DNA of 64,000 nucleotides from Hyphomicrobiales bacterium (GTDB lineage: Bacteria; Pseudomonadota; Alphaproteobacteria; Rhizobiales; MH13): assembly GCA_017642935.1 (NCBI GenBank), contig JAEPOK010000002.1:989501-1053500 (forward strand). Direction: 5' to 3'. The notes beneath the pieces are model-generated. The model worked only from the letters and a program-made list of their open reading frames with translations, was not told where the DNA came from and did not search any database. Within the stretch, counting starts at the first letter, position 1. Each line of letters starts with the position of its first letter. Of the stretch, positions 18,805 through 28,724 are shown in pieces. The translations under genes were made by a program, and so were the position numbers.

Positions 18805-20112
18805 ATGGCCGCCACTCTTGACCTTGCCCGCCAGAATCCCAATGCGCCGATGATCGACGCGGTGGCCGAATTCGTGCCGCCCAAGCCCCAGCTTGTCGGG
18901 CTCGACCGGGCCGATCTTCTGACGACGCTGGAATCGCTTGATGTGCCGGAGAAGCAGCGGCGCATGCGGGCGCGTCAGCTGTGGAACTGGCTCTATGTCC
19001 GCGGTGTCCATGACTATGATGCCATGACCAACATCGCCAAGGATGTGCGGCAGGCATTGGCCGATACCCATTCGATTGCCAGGCCGCAGATCGTCGCCGA
19101 ACAGATCAGCGATGATGGCACGGCGAAATGGCTGATGCGGTTCCCCGCGCGTGATGCCACCGAGCAGCCGGTGGATGTGGAAACGGTCTACATCCCCGAA
19201 AGCGATCGCGGCACCTTGTGTGTGTCGAGCCAGGTCGGCTGCACACTGACCTGCACCTTTTGCCACACGGGTACGCAGAAACTGGTGCGCAACCTGACCG
19301 CTGACGAGGTCTTGGCGCAGATTTTGGTGGCTCGCGACCGTCTCGGTGACTGGCCCGATCAGGAAACCCCAGCCGGTATGACCGCGCCGCGCGATGGCGG
19401 GCGGGCGATTTCCAATGTCGTGATGATGGGCATGGGCGAGCCGCTCTACAATTTCGACAATGTGAAGAAGGCCCTTTTGATCGCCTCGGACGGTGAGGGC
19501 ATTTCGCTGTCCAAGCGTCGCATCACACTGTCAACGTCCGGTGTTGTTCCGGAGATTACCCGCTGCGGTGACGAGATCGGCGTAATGCTGGCAATCAGCT
19601 TGCACGCGGTGCGCGATGAGTTGCGCAACGAGCTGGTTCCGCTGAACAAAAAGTACCCGATCGCCGAGTTGCTCGAAGCTTGCAGGACCTATCCTGGTGT
19701 TTCCAATGCTAAACGCATCACGTTTGAGTACGTCATGCTGAAGGGCGTTAACGACAGTTTGGCCGATGCCAAAGAGCTGGTGCGATTGCTGAAAGGCATT
19801 CCGGCGAAGATCAATCTCATTCCGTTCAACCCTTGGCCGGGCACGCGTTATGAATGCTCCAACTGGGATCAGATCGAGCGCTTTGCCGATGTTGTGAACC
19901 GAGCAGGCTACGCCTCGCCGGTGCGTACCCCGCGGGGCCGGGATATTCTGGCGGCCTGCGGCCAGCTGAAATCAGAATCCGAACGCATTCCAGCTTGGAA
20001 AAAACGAGCCATGAGCGCAGCCCTGGCTGGTGAGGCGCCGGATCCGCATGACGCGGCGCACCTCGATGCTGAGCGTTTGGCAGCGCAGCAGGCTATTGCC
20101 GAAAATGGCTGA
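18805..20112 (+). CDS. rlmN: 23S rRNA (adenine-2503-C2)/tRNA methyltransferase RlmN
   Basis: Radical-SAM enzyme that methylates C2 of A2503 in 23S rRNA and of A37 in some tRNAs. At 435 residues it is slightly longer than the usual ~380-410. The radical-SAM cluster motif [15 protein letters not shown] (CxxxCxxC) is near residue 146, after [10 protein letters not shown]. Further family motifs are [18 protein letters not shown] and the [20 protein letters not shown] region; the acceptor Cys region is near the C-terminus ([20 protein letters not shown]). The stop overlaps the next gene's start by 8 bp. Confidence 0.95.
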   Translation: MAATLDLARQNPNAPMIDAVAEFVPPKPQLVGLDRADLLTTLESLDVPEKQRRMRARQLWNWLYVRGVHDYDAMTNIAKDVRQALADTHSIARPQIVAEQISDDGTAKWLMRFPARDATEQPVDVETVYIPESDRGTLCVSSQVGCTLTCTFCHTGTQKLVRNLTADEVLAQILVARDRLGDWPDQETPAGMTAPRDGGRAISNVVMMGMGEPLYNFDNVKKALLIASDGEGISLSKRRITLSTSGVVPEITRCGDEIGVMLAISLHAVRDELRNELVPLNKKYPIAELLEACRTYPGVSNAKRITFEYVMLKGVNDSLADAKELVRLLKGIPAKINLIPFNPWPGTRYECSNWDQIERFADVVNRAGYASPVRTPRGRDILAACGQLKSESERIPAWKKRAMSAALAGEAPDPHDAAHLDAERLAAQQAIAENG

Positions 20113-20617
20113 TCAGCCGCCAGCCTTGCCGTCGGGCACGGTTGAAGGACGGGTATCCTTCACGCTTGTTTTCTTGCGGTCTTTGCTGTGTCTGTTTGCT
20201 TTTTTGGTCGCCGTCCTCGCCGCCGGATTGGTGGGCACCTTCGCGCTCTATCGCGGACTTGAAGGCGATGAGGCTTATGAAGCGTTTTACTGGGGCACGG
20301 CAATCTTGGCCGTCTTCGCCATAGCCCACACAGCCTTCCTGCCCTCAGTGATTGTTGTCCTTGCCACCGAGGTTTTTCGTCTTCGCAGCATGGTGATCTT
20401 CGGCGTGGCAGGTGGTCTCGTCGGGCTCTATAGCGCGACCTTTGCGCTTGGTTCGCAGGTCTATCTTGCCGATCGCCGGGTTCTGATCGCCGCTGCCGTC
20501 GGGATTGTCGGTGGATTTGTCTACTGGCTGATCGCCGGACGCACCGCCGGGGCCTATCGCGAGCGCCGCTATTCTATCCCAGCTTCGGTCAACGCGCCTG
20601 GGTCGCCAGAAGCTTAA
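20105..20617 (+). CDS. Small integral membrane protein of unknown function
   Basis: A 170-residue protein that I do not recognise. Four hydrophobic segments are visible: about residues 20-45 ([19 protein letters not shown]), 60-85, 95-118 and 125-148, with a short polar C-terminus. The ATG at 20105 overlaps the rlmN stop by 8 bp, so translation is probably coupled to rlmN; the frame extends upstream to 20030, but that part lies inside rlmN. The 3' end overlaps the convergent LysE-family gene by 29 bp. No catalytic motif is visible. Confidence 0.7.
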   Translation: MADQPPALPSGTVEGRVSFTLVFLRSLLCLFAFLVAVLAAGLVGTFALYRGLEGDEAYEAFYWGTAILAVFAIAHTAFLPSVIVVLATEVFRLRSMVIFGVAGGLVGLYSATFALGSQVYLADRRVLIAAAVGIVGGFVYWLIAGRTAGAYRERRYSIPASVNAPGSPEA

Positions 20618-21230
20618 GGGCAAAGCCGCCCATCACACCTGCAAACAGCCAATCGAAGATGCGTGTTGCACGTTTCGAGCGCCGCAGAAAGCCTGAGATG
20701 CGTTCGGCGCCCAAGATCATCGGGATGACCATTGGGATCGCGATCACTAAAAAGAACAGCCCCAAAAACATCAGCTTGCCGGATGCGTGGGGATCGGTCG
20801 GCGACACGAATTGCGGCAGGAATGTCACGAAGAACAAGATGATCTTCGGGTTGAGCAGATTGATCGTCAGGCCCTTCATATAGGCTTTTCGCAGCGAGTT
20901 GGACTTCGGTGGTCCGTCGCCGGTCAGCCCCGAACCATGACGCAGCACCTCATAGGCAAGATAAGCCAGATAGGCCGCGCCGACCCATTTGAGCACCTCA
21001 AAGGCCTGCGGCGAAGCGGCGATGAGCGCCGACAATCCGATGGCGGCGGCCAGCGAGTGAACGACGATCCCACTCGATGCGCCGGCCATGGACGCAAACC
21101 CGGCGCGACGTCCATTGGCCACCGTCTGGCCAAGGAACAATGTCATGTCAGGGCCAGGCGTTAGGGTGAGCGCGATGGCGGCGAGCGAAAACGCCGCAAG
21201 GGTTGCCAATGATGGGATGAACTCAAGCAT
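20589..21230 (-). CDS. LysE/RhtB family amino-acid exporter
   Basis: A 213-residue membrane transporter with about six helices. The N-terminal LTLTPGPDMTLFLGQTVANG contains the conserved TPGPD of the LysE/RhtB superfamily, followed by GRRAGFASMAGASSGIVVHS. Later stretches WVGAAYLAYLAYEVLRHG and NPKIILFFVTFLPQFV are also family-typical. It probably exports amino acids or small metabolites; the substrate cannot be specified. It converges on and overlaps the preceding membrane protein gene by 29 bp. Confidence 0.9.
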   Translation of the reverse strand: MLEFIPSLATLAAFSLAAIALTLTPGPDMTLFLGQTVANGRRAGFASMAGASSGIVVHSLAAAIGLSALIAASPQAFEVLKWVGAAYLAYLAYEVLRHGSGLTGDGPPKSNSLRKAYMKGLTINLLNPKIILFFVTFLPQFVSPTDPHASGKLMFLGLFFLVIAIPMVIPMILGAERISGFLRRSKRATRIFDWLFAGVMGGFALKLLATQAR

Positions 21231-21278
21231 GTTTGGCCTTTACCGCAGGGCGTTCCCTAGAGCCACCCGGAAACAAAC

Positions 21279-22757
21279 CTACTCGTCCGGTCCTTCGGCT
21301 AGGAACAAATAGCTGTTGGAGCGGAAGGGTGCGGCGCCATCGTCGGCCTCGACAACGCCGACCAACCGCGCGCCGCGCACTGGGCTTATGTTGCCGGGCG
21401 AAATGATAACCGCCCGTTCGCCGACCGATGGTCCGCTCCACGGCGCGGTGAACTCAAAATGGTTGCGCGCCGGGCTGCCTTGATGGCGGAAGGCGCGCAG
21501 CGGTTCCTCGCGGTCGCGCAGATAGTAGGAAAACCCTGCCGCATAGCGCCGGCCGACCGTGATGATCGTGTCGGCTTCCAAGCGGTCAAGCCGTTTGCTG
21601 AGTTCGTCTGCATGTTCCGCCCAGCCGAACATATCCTCAAGATTGGTCCGCGCGATCACCGGATGATCGGGACGCACGGTCAGCGCCGCGAGGGCGCCGG
21701 CAAGCATGATCCCAGCCAGGGCAAAGCAAATGATCAAGTTCCAGCGCACCCATTGCCAGCGTGCGCGATCCATCAGGATAGCCGTGGTGACGATGATGAG
21801 AGCCGGATAGGCGGTGGCGGCCCAGTTGTAATTGGCGCTCGATTGAAAGGCTTGCAGGCTCAACAGCACGAGAATGGGGAGTGAGAAGAAGAGCAGCAAT
21901 CGGTCAGCGGACGGCGTGTCGCTGCGCCTGCGTTTGGCGAGCATATAAAACAACGCTGCGAAGAGGATCGGCCCGGCGACCGCAAACTGGCTACCGAAAA
22001 ACTCCAAAAAGCTCGCTGGATCGAAGGTAAGCCCGCCGCCTGATATGTTCTCACCGGTGTGGCTGAAGGTGATGAACTCATGCTGGATGTTCCAGATGAG
22101 GTTGGGCAAGAAGCCAAGCATGCCCACTACGATGCCAAGCCAAAGGTCACCGCGTTTGAGCAAGTGGCGCGCATCTCGGGTGAAGGCGAGATAGGCCAAC
22201 GCGCAGAGCGGAAAATAGATCATCGCGTATTTGGCATTGAGCCCGATGGCGATGGCGACGCCAAAACCAGCAGCCAACATGGCGCTCGGCGTTCGGGTGT
22301 AGTGCACGAAGGCCCAAAGCCCGGCTACCCAACAGACGAGCAGCGGAACGTCTGTGGAGATCAAAAGAGAGGAGGCCGAAACGGCGATGGCGAAAAGATA
22401 GCCGAGCGCGGCAAAGAAGGCTGTGCGTGGGGCGTAGAGCGTGGCGGCGAGGCCAAACACCAGCATGGTTGTCACGCCATGGAACAGCGGCGCGGCGGAG
22501 CGGATGCAGCCTTCGGTGTCGCCGCAGATGGCCGTGGTCGCCGCGATCAGCCAGCCGATCAGCGGCGGTTTGGAAAAGTAGCCAAGAGCCGGATCCTGCG
22601 CCCAATACCAATACTGCGCCTCGTCGTAGAAGAGATCGAGCGGCGTCAGGAGCAGCACGACAAAGCGCACCACGACGACGGCAACAACGATGGCTGCCAG
22701 GCGCTGGGCATAGTGCGCTTTGGTCATGTCGGCAGGTGAGGTGGTGGGTGTTGCCAT
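21279..22757 (-). CDS. Glycosyltransferase family 39 (ArnT/PMT-like) membrane protein
   Basis: A 492-residue polytopic inner-membrane protein of the GT39/ArnT-like superfamily, which uses polyprenyl-phosphate sugar donors. The first periplasmic loop holds FYDEAQYWYWAQDPALGYFS and KPPLIGWLIAATTAICGDTE, where the acidic residues correspond to the catalytic region of ArnT-like enzymes. About ten to twelve helices follow, then a soluble C-terminal domain from about residue 380. Acceptor and sugar are unknown; lipid A or other envelope glycolipids are typical for the family. The start is close to the divergent GNAT gene. Confidence 0.85.
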   Translation of the reverse strand: MATPTTSPADMTKAHYAQRLAAIVVAVVVVRFVVLLLTPLDLFYDEAQYWYWAQDPALGYFSKPPLIGWLIAATTAICGDTEGCIRSAAPLFHGVTTMLVFGLAATLYAPRTAFFAALGYLFAIAVSASSLLISTDVPLLVCWVAGLWAFVHYTRTPSAMLAAGFGVAIAIGLNAKYAMIYFPLCALAYLAFTRDARHLLKRGDLWLGIVVGMLGFLPNLIWNIQHEFITFSHTGENISGGGLTFDPASFLEFFGSQFAVAGPILFAALFYMLAKRRRSDTPSADRLLLFFSLPILVLLSLQAFQSSANYNWAATAYPALIIVTTAILMDRARWQWVRWNLIICFALAGIMLAGALAALTVRPDHPVIARTNLEDMFGWAEHADELSKRLDRLEADTIITVGRRYAAGFSYYLRDREEPLRAFRHQGSPARNHFEFTAPWSGPSVGERAVIISPGNISPVRGARLVGVVEADDGAAPFRSNSYLFLAEGPDE

Positions 22758-22824
22758 TGCGGCGAGGGACGTCCTATGTGGCTTTGGCCCGCCGGGAGCG
22801 GGCGTTCATCCAGAGCAAGTTGTT

Positions 22825-23289
22825 GTGACCGCATCAAGCCCGACGCGCCAGCCTTTTTCCATCCGACCTTTGGTTCCGGACGATCACGAGGCGTGGCTGC
22901 CGCTCTGGCAGGGCTATCTGACCTTCTATAGGGCGACCCTTGATCCGGCGGTGACGGAGGTCACGTGGCAGCGGTTTCACGATGCTGGCGAGCCAGTGTA
23001 TGCGCTTGGTGCGTTTGAGGGTGAGGCGCTGATCGGCATCGTCCATTGCGTGAAGCATCGCGCGACCTGGACCGATGGCTGGTACCTTTATCTAGAAGAC
23101 CTCTTCACTTTACCCGAAGCGCGGGGACGTGGTGCCGGTCGGGCGTTGATCGAAGCGGTCTATGAATTGGCCGATGATCTGGGTGCTGCACGGGTCTATT
23201 GGCACACCCATGAGACGAACGCGGCTGGCCGCGCGCTCTACGACAGAGTGGGGCACAATGCCGGGTTCCTCCAATATCGCAGGCCGTGA
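22825..23289 (+). CDS. GNAT family N-acetyltransferase
   Basis: A 154-residue cytoplasmic acetyltransferase. The acetyl-CoA-binding motif is LPEARGRGAGRALIEAVYEL near residues 93-112, preceded by the beta-strand YLYLEDLFT. The C-terminal WHTHETNAAGRALYDRVG fits the GNAT fold. The substrate is unknown. The start is uncertain: the frame is open from 22720, but the upstream part overlaps the divergent glycosyltransferase, and the GTG at 22825 gives a protein of normal GNAT length beginning just before IRPLVPDDHEAW. Confidence 0.83.
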   Translation: MTASSPTRQPFSIRPLVPDDHEAWLPLWQGYLTFYRATLDPAVTEVTWQRFHDAGEPVYALGAFEGEALIGIVHCVKHRATWTDGWYLYLEDLFTLPEARGRGAGRALIEAVYELADDLGAARVYWHTHETNAAGRALYDRVGHNAGFLQYRRP

Positions 23290-23323
23290 TAGGCAGGCCC
23301 CAAACCGTTAGAAGGACACATTG

Positions 23324-23770
23324 ATGGACGCTGCGTTCGCCGCCCACCTTGCGCTTTATTCGGCGCTTTTCTTCACCGCGCTCACCGCCGGTGCGATGGT
23401 GCTGTTTGCCGCTGCCGTTGCTCCGCTGGTGCACAAGGTGCTGGATAAAGAGCGCGCCCGCACGCTGACCCGTGCGATCTTTCCGGTCTACTATCTGGTC
23501 TTGGCCATCATGGCCGGTCTGGCAGCCATCGCCGGGTTCCTGGTCAATGTTGCCGCCGGCTTAGTGCTGGCGGTGATCGCCGGCGGTTTTCTCTTCGCCC
23601 GTCAGGTGATGACGCCGCGGATCAACGCTCTCAACGACGAGGTCGCGCGCGGGTCTACGATCCAGGCGGGACCGGCAAAAATGCTGCATGCCTGGTCGGT
23701 ACGGATGAACATGTTGCAGCTCTTCGTGCTTCTGGTCGTGTTCTGGTTTTTCGCGCTGAGCGCAGGATAG
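23324..23770 (+). CDS. DUF4149 (TMEM205-like) membrane protein
   Basis: A 148-residue integral membrane protein with four hydrophobic segments. Between helices 3 and 4 is FARQVMTPRINALNDEVARG and later LHAWSVRMNMLQLF, matching the DUF4149/TMEM205-like family (TPRIN and a conserved S-x-R/L-N-x-x-Q element). The function of the bacterial family is unknown. AGAAGGA lies about 8 nt before the ATG at 23324. It follows the GNAT gene by 34 bp on the same strand and precedes argG. Confidence 0.78.
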   Translation: MDAAFAAHLALYSALFFTALTAGAMVLFAAAVAPLVHKVLDKERARTLTRAIFPVYYLVLAIMAGLAAIAGFLVNVAAGLVLAVIAGGFLFARQVMTPRINALNDEVARGSTIQAGPAKMLHAWSVRMNMLQLFVLLVVFWFFALSAG

Positions 23771-23860
23771 GCAGCGCGCCCATTTTCCACGCTTGCAAGC
23801 ACGCGGCGCGCGCGCTTAAACGCAAGCCTCTCATTGATTTCTCGTATTGGAGTGCATGTC

Positions 23861-25090
23861 ATGGCCCACAAGGGTGACGTCAACAAAGTCGTGCTTGCCT
23901 ATTCCGGCGGCCTCGACACCTCGATCATCCTGAAATGGCTGCAGACCGAGTATGACGCCGAGGTGGTCACCTTCACCGCCGATCTTGGCCAGGGCGAAGA
24001 GCTGGAGCCGGCGCGCAAAAAGGCCGAGATGCTGGGCATCAAGGAAATCTACATTGATGATCTGCGCGAAGAGTTTGTGCGCGATTTCGTGTTTCCGATG
24101 TTCCGCGCCAACGCAGTCTATGAGGGCGTCTATCTGCTCGGCACCTCCATCGCCCGGCCGTTGATCTCCAAACGGCTTGTCGAAATTGCCCGCGAAACCG
24201 GCGCTGATGCAGTGGCGCATGGTGCGACCGGCAAGGGCAATGATCAGATCCGGTTCGAACTCAATGCCTATGCGCTCGACCCCGACATTAAAGTGATCGC
24301 GCCATGGCGTGAGTGGGATTTCAAATCCCGTGAAGCTCTTCTCGATTTTGCCGAGAAGCATCAGATCCCCGTGCCGAAGGATAAGCGCGGCGAAGCGCCG
24401 TTCTCAGTCGACGCGAACCTTTTGCACTCCTCCTCGGAAGGCAAAGTGCTGGAAGATCCGAACGTGGATGCACCGGAATATGTCCATATGCGCACCGTTT
24501 CGCCGATGGATGCGCCGGATGTACCAACCAAAATCACGATTGGCTTTGAAAAAGGCGATGCGGTTTCAATCAATGGCGAGCGCCTGTCGCCGGCAACGCT
24601 TTTGGCGCGGCTCAACGACCTCGGTCGCGACAATGGCATTGGACGCCTGGATCTTGTGGAGAACCGCTTTGTCGGCATGAAGTCCCGCGGCGTCTATGAA
24701 ACGCCAGGCGGTACGATCCTGCTTGAAGCGCACCGGGCGATGGAGTCGATCACACTGGATCGTGGCGCCGCGCATCTGAAAGACGAGCTCATGCCGCGTT
24801 ATGCGGAACTGATCTATTACGGTTTCTGGTTCTCACCGGAGCGCGAAATGCTGCAGGCGGCCATTGATCACAGTCAGGCCCATGTGGAAGGCGAGGTCTC
24901 GCTGACGCTTTACAAAGGCAATGTGATCGTCACGGGTCGCGCGTCCGACAAGTCGCTCTATTCTGAAGAGCTTGTGACGTTCGAAGACGATCAGGGCGCC
25001 TACGATCAGACTGACGCGCAAGGCTTCATCAAGCTGAATGCTCTTCGATTGCGAACGCTGGCCGCTCGCACCAAAAAATTCGGCGGGTAG
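23861..25090 (+). CDS. argG: Argininosuccinate synthase ArgG
   Basis: ATP-dependent ligase joining citrulline and aspartate in arginine biosynthesis. The 409-residue length is standard. The N-type ATP pyrophosphatase P-loop [17 protein letters not shown] is near residue 9; further signatures are [20 protein letters not shown] around 125-145 and [17 protein letters not shown] around 265-280. The frame extends to 23834, but the ATG at 23861, preceded by GGAGTG, gives the usual N-terminus. It lies in the IalB-rlmN-argG neighbourhood seen in relatives. YitT follows after 6 bp and may be cotranscribed. Confidence 0.97.
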   Translation: MAHKGDVNKVVLAYSGGLDTSIILKWLQTEYDAEVVTFTADLGQGEELEPARKKAEMLGIKEIYIDDLREEFVRDFVFPMFRANAVYEGVYLLGTSIARPLISKRLVEIARETGADAVAHGATGKGNDQIRFELNAYALDPDIKVIAPWREWDFKSREALLDFAEKHQIPVPKDKRGEAPFSVDANLLHSSSEGKVLEDPNVDAPEYVHMRTVSPMDAPDVPTKITIGFEKGDAVSINGERLSPATLLARLNDLGRDNGIGRLDLVENRFVGMKSRGVYETPGGTILLEAHRAMESITLDRGAAHLKDELMPRYAELIYYGFWFSPEREMLQAAIDHSQAHVEGEVSLTLYKGNVIVTGRASDKSLYSEELVTFEDDQGAYDQTDAQGFIKLNALRLRTLAARTKKFGG

Positions 25091-25096
25091 CACCTC

Positions 25097-25720
25097 ATGC
25101 CAAGTCCTGTTCCCGTCGCGCAATCCACCATCAAGCACACGCCGCTGGAGGATGCGCAGGGGCTGGCGACCGGCGTTGTCATGTGCACGATGGGTCTGGT
25201 TATCCTGACCCATTTGGGTTTGATCACAGGCCAAACGGCGGGCCTGGCGGTGGTTATTTCCTATCTCACCGGCGGCTCGTTCGGGCTGATCTTCTTTCTG
25301 ATCAACATCCCGTTCTACCTTTTTGCCATCAAGGCGATGGGGTGGGAGTTCACGCTCAAATCGATGGCCTGTGTGGCGGCGCTATCGCTGGGCACCGAGT
25401 TGGTGCCGCTGGGCTTTGCCATTGAGCGGCTCGACCCAACACTGGGTGCAATCATGTTCGGTGTCGTGACCGGGATTGGGCTGCTCGCCATCTTCCGCCA
25501 CAAAAGCTCACTCGGCGGGTTGGGCGTGGTGGCGATTTGGATTCAAGACAAGTTCGGCATTCGCGCCGGCTACATTCAGCTCGGCTTTGACGCCGTGCTG
25601 TTCGCGGTGGCGGCGTTCCTGTTCCCGCTTTCGGTGGTGATGTTTTCGCTGCTTGGTGCCGTGGTGCTCAACGGTCTCATCGCCTTCAACCACCGGCGCG
25701 ACTGGTACATTCCGCGCTAG
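25097..25720 (+). CDS. YitT family membrane protein
   Basis: A 207-residue polytopic membrane protein with five or six helices. The run GLITGQTAGLAVVISYLTGG near residue 45 and FLINIPFYLFAIKAMGWEFT around 75-95 are typical of the YitT/DUF161 family; the protein lacks the C-terminal DUF2179 domain found in the Gram-positive members. Transport function is presumed, substrate unknown. It follows argG by 6 bp on the same strand. The next gene converges 15 bp away. Confidence 0.85.
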   Translation: MPSPVPVAQSTIKHTPLEDAQGLATGVVMCTMGLVILTHLGLITGQTAGLAVVISYLTGGSFGLIFFLINIPFYLFAIKAMGWEFTLKSMACVAALSLGTELVPLGFAIERLDPTLGAIMFGVVTGIGLLAIFRHKSSLGGLGVVAIWIQDKFGIRAGYIQLGFDAVLFAVAAFLFPLSVVMFSLLGAVVLNGLIAFNHRRDWYIPR

Positions 25721-25734
25721 CGGGTGCCAGAGCG

Positions 25735-27765
25735 TCAGTTGACCGTTGATGCCACGCGGATGGTGGCGCCGCGATCACGCTCCATCAATTCGTCGATCCG
25801 ATTGCGCTCACGCTCAAAATCGACCAGGCGCTGGCCGGACAGCGTTTCTTCGCGCGCGACGCGAATGCCCATCGGGTCCACATTGCGGCCATTCACCAGC
25901 ACCTCATAGTGAAGGTGTGGACCGGTGGAAAGGCCGGTTGAGCCGACATAACCGATCACCTGACCCTGGCGAACTTCAACGCCCGGCGCGATACCGTCGG
26001 CGAAGCGTGTCTGGTGGGAATAGGTCGTTACATACCCATTGGCGTGCTCGATACGAACCCAGCGCCCGAAGCCGGAATTCCAGCGCGCATCAGTGACCGT
26101 TCCATTGCCGGCGGCGATGATGGGCGTGCCGCGCGGAGCCGACCAATCAACGCCGTTGTGCATACGGTTGTAGCCGAGGATCGGGTGGCGACGCATGCCG
26201 AAGGCGGAGCGAAAGCGGCCGTTGGGAACGGGGTTGCGGATGAGGAATTTGTTGGCCGAGACACCTTCTTCATCGAAGTAGAGCAGGGAGCCGTCTTCGG
26301 CGGTGAACCGGTAGAATTTATGCGTAGTCGAGCCGGTGGTGATGGAGGCAAACACGACATCGCCAGAAGCGTCGCCATCGCCGTCAAGCTCGTAAAGAAC
26401 TTCCATCGTGTCGCTCGGTTGGACGACGCGCTGATAGTCCAAATCATAGGCGAAGATCTGGATTAGCTCGTTGGCAACATCCATCGGGATTTCGTTGGCG
26501 AGCGCCGTCTCGTAAATTGAGGAATAAAGGCGGGCTGAGCCCTGCGCTTCCTGCTCAACCGCCGCGAAGGCGTTGAGATCGACGATGCGCGGCTCTTCAT
26601 CGACCTGATAGCGCCCGTTCTCGGTCAGCGCGATGGTCAGAAGATGCGAGCGTTGATCGTAGAGGCTGACGCGGATGGGATCGGATGTCTCGCCGGTCTC
26701 ATCGGCCGGTGCCATGGCGATGCGCAGGCGGTGGCCTTCGCGCATCTGCGTGGTGTTGAGGAAGGTCTCAAAGGCGGATTCAACCGGTGCGACTGAGCCT
26801 TCGCGCGCGCCGTTGGCAAGAAGAACTGAGCCAAGCGTGTCGCCGTCGCGCAACGCGACAATCACTTCATCCAAACCGTCAGATTGGTCCACCGGCTGGT
26901 CTTCAACCTTGCCGATGACAGAGAAGTTTTCCGGAATCACGCGAACGGTGGCGAAGCTTTCCAGGGCATTGAGGGCTGCCTGCGCATCGGCTTCGGCGGC
27001 GTTGAGCGAGGCGAAGGCCGTTGACGCGCGGGTTGGATCAGCAAAGGCGAGCGCGGACTGTGCGCCGAAATCCAGGGAGGGTGAGAAGCCTGCGGCGACA
27101 GCCTGCGGTGCGCTCTCGCCAATCGTGAAGCGTGCGATGTCGGCAACTTCGAAGGCCACCTGCTCGGGCGCCGGAACGGCGTTCTGATCGAGCGCGGCAT
27201 AATCGTAGGGGAAGGCCGTCTCACGCACCGCGATCTCGCCTTCGACGTCGGCGTCGTAAATCAGCGAGGCCGCGTCGGCGCTGATGATGTCGTTGTTGCC
27301 GGCAAAAAGGTTCAGCGGGTTGAACGGTGGGCGCTCGGCACTGATCTCGGTTGATTCAAGCGCCAGCGTCGCGATCACGCGCGCGAACGGCTGCAGACGC
27401 ACCACATCCATATCGCCCTCGCGGTGGATGGTGGACACGTCGATCAGCTGGCGGTTGGCAATCGGTTCGGCGATCCGGGTCAGGCGGTCGCCCTTGGCAA
27501 TGCGACCATCTTCATCGACCAGGCTTGCCAGCAGTTCGGTCTGGGCAACGTTGGGCGGCACGGCGACCTGTTGGCGACCATCGACGGCGGCATAAAGCGC
27601 GCCAATCATCAGGCCGGTTGAGGCAAGACCGGTGACGACCGTGCTGAAAAGCCATTTGAAGCTGACGCCGCGATGCTCGACGCCCGAAGGCTTTTGCGGC
27701 TCAAGATTGAGCGCAGGGTCTTTGCCGACCTTGATCCGTCTGAGGGAACGCCGAAGTGGTGCCAT
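25735..27765 (-). CDS. M23 family peptidoglycan metalloendopeptidase
   Basis: A 676-residue envelope protein. A single N-terminal helix (about residues 35-60, FSTVVTGLASTGLMIGALYA) is preceded by basic residues, so it is probably anchored in the inner membrane facing the periplasm. A long low-complexity Ala/Glu-rich middle region is followed by a LytM (M23) domain at about 525-645, with the zinc ligands HNGVDWSAPRGTP (HxxxD) and GPHLHYEVLVNG (HxH) intact. It therefore probably has real hydrolase activity in cell-wall remodelling. The ATG at 27765 replaces a frame start at 27807 because the basic N-terminus begins there. Confidence 0.92.
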   Translation of the reverse strand: MAPLRRSLRRIKVGKDPALNLEPQKPSGVEHRGVSFKWLFSTVVTGLASTGLMIGALYAAVDGRQQVAVPPNVAQTELLASLVDEDGRIAKGDRLTRIAEPIANRQLIDVSTIHREGDMDVVRLQPFARVIATLALESTEISAERPPFNPLNLFAGNNDIISADAASLIYDADVEGEIAVRETAFPYDYAALDQNAVPAPEQVAFEVADIARFTIGESAPQAVAAGFSPSLDFGAQSALAFADPTRASTAFASLNAAEADAQAALNALESFATVRVIPENFSVIGKVEDQPVDQSDGLDEVIVALRDGDTLGSVLLANGAREGSVAPVESAFETFLNTTQMREGHRLRIAMAPADETGETSDPIRVSLYDQRSHLLTIALTENGRYQVDEEPRIVDLNAFAAVEQEAQGSARLYSSIYETALANEIPMDVANELIQIFAYDLDYQRVVQPSDTMEVLYELDGDGDASGDVVFASITTGSTTHKFYRFTAEDGSLLYFDEEGVSANKFLIRNPVPNGRFRSAFGMRRHPILGYNRMHNGVDWSAPRGTPIIAAGNGTVTDARWNSGFGRWVRIEHANGYVTTYSHQTRFADGIAPGVEVRQGQVIGYVGSTGLSTGPHLHYEVLVNGRNVDPMGIRVAREETLSGQRLVDFERERNRIDELMERDRGATIRVASTVN

Positions 27766-27944
27766 CCGTGGGGTGTATCGCGCCAAGTACGTGCCGGTAA
27801 AGCACAATTATCAATCCCAAGCACAAGGCGCTGACAGCCAAATGTGGTGCGAATATGAAACCGCCTCACTAGGCTGTGTGCTCGCTGGCTTGAACCTGGT
27901 TTGTCGATTGCCCGAATCGCGCGTTGCATGGCAATACAAACAGC

Positions 27945-28304
27945 ATGGTGTTCTTCAAAGCGCGAAGTTCGGCACGTGACAAAACCAGCGATCAAGCGCG
28001 GGTGGCGGCGCTGGTTCGGCAGATCAACGAGGTGCGCACCGGCGTGATGAAGGAGCGCCGCGGGCTGGAACGGCGCTACGCCGACTTCGTTGGCCAGGCC
28101 TCGCAGCTTGTCGATACCGGCTATGAAGGCGAGCGCGACGAGGGCGCCGAACAGCAACTGACGAAAGTGGAAAGCGATGCGCTCTACGCCCGCCAGCGGA
28201 TGGCCGAGCTGGATCGCCACCTAGAGTCGCTTGATGCGCTGACCGAGCGCGTGAAGGTTATGTTCGATCCCATCGACGAGATCGAGCGTCTGCGCAAGCG
28301 ATAG
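27945..28304 (+). CDS. Hypothetical coiled-coil protein
   Basis: A 119-residue soluble, highly charged protein not matched to a named family. It is rich in Arg, Glu and Leu, with heptad-like runs such as RQINEVRTGVMKERRGLERR and QRMAELDRHLESLDALTERV, suggesting helical coiled coils over most of its length. No signal peptide, membrane segment or catalytic motif is seen. The ATG at 27945 is preferred over a TTG-type start at 27924. It is divergent from the M23 peptidase gene, with 179 bp between starts, and lies upstream of the DUF1428 gene. Confidence 0.65.
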   Translation: MVFFKARSSARDKTSDQARVAALVRQINEVRTGVMKERRGLERRYADFVGQASQLVDTGYEGERDEGAEQQLTKVESDALYARQRMAELDRHLESLDALTERVKVMFDPIDEIERLRKR

Positions 28305-28346
28305 CGTCACCGTCGTGATAGGATGGCCTTCGAAAAGGAGGTCATC

Positions 28347-28724
28347 ATGTCTTATGTCGATGGATTTGTTTTCACCGTTCCCACCGCGCGCAAGGATGAT
28401 TTTCGCGCTCAGGCGCGAGCTCTTGCCGATGTTTTCCGGGAGTACGGGGCTCTCTCGGTTTGCGAGTGCTGGGGCGTCGATGTGCCCGACGGGGAGATCA
28501 CCAGTTTTCCGATGGCCGTGAAGAAAGCTGCGGATGAGACGGTGGTGTTTTCCTGGATCGTCTGGCCGGACAAAGCCACCCGTGACAAAGGCAATGCGGA
28601 TGTCTTTGAAGACCCCCGTATGGAGCAGCAGTTCACCGCTCTGCCCTTAGATGGCAAGCGCATGATCATGGGTGGGTTTGAGCCGATCGTCGCCGTTGGT
28701 TCCGCTGGCCCGACAGCTGCCTAG
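28347..28724 (+). CDS. DUF1428 (YbaA-like) family protein
   Basis: A 125-residue cytoplasmic protein of the DUF1428/COG5507 family, an alpha/beta-barrel fold of unknown function. Family-typical stretches are MSYVDGFVFTVPTARKDDF at the N-terminus, ECWGVDVPDGEITSFPMAV in the middle and WPDKATRDKGNADVFEDPRM later. The ATG at 28347 is decided by an exact AAGGAGG 6 nt upstream. It follows the coiled-coil gene by 42 bp; its stop overlaps that of the convergent DUF2867 gene by 4 bp. Confidence 0.9.
   Translation: MSYVDGFVFTVPTARKDDFRAQARALADVFREYGALSVCECWGVDVPDGEITSFPMAVKKAADETVVFSWIVWPDKATRDKGNADVFEDPRMEQQFTALPLDGKRMIMGGFEPIVAVGSAGPTAA

Noticed and set aside
17938-19266. 442-residue minus-strand open frame across the IalB-family gene and the start of rlmN
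   Set aside because: It is antisense to two well-supported genes and their terminator, with Arg/His/Gly-rich composition and no family features.
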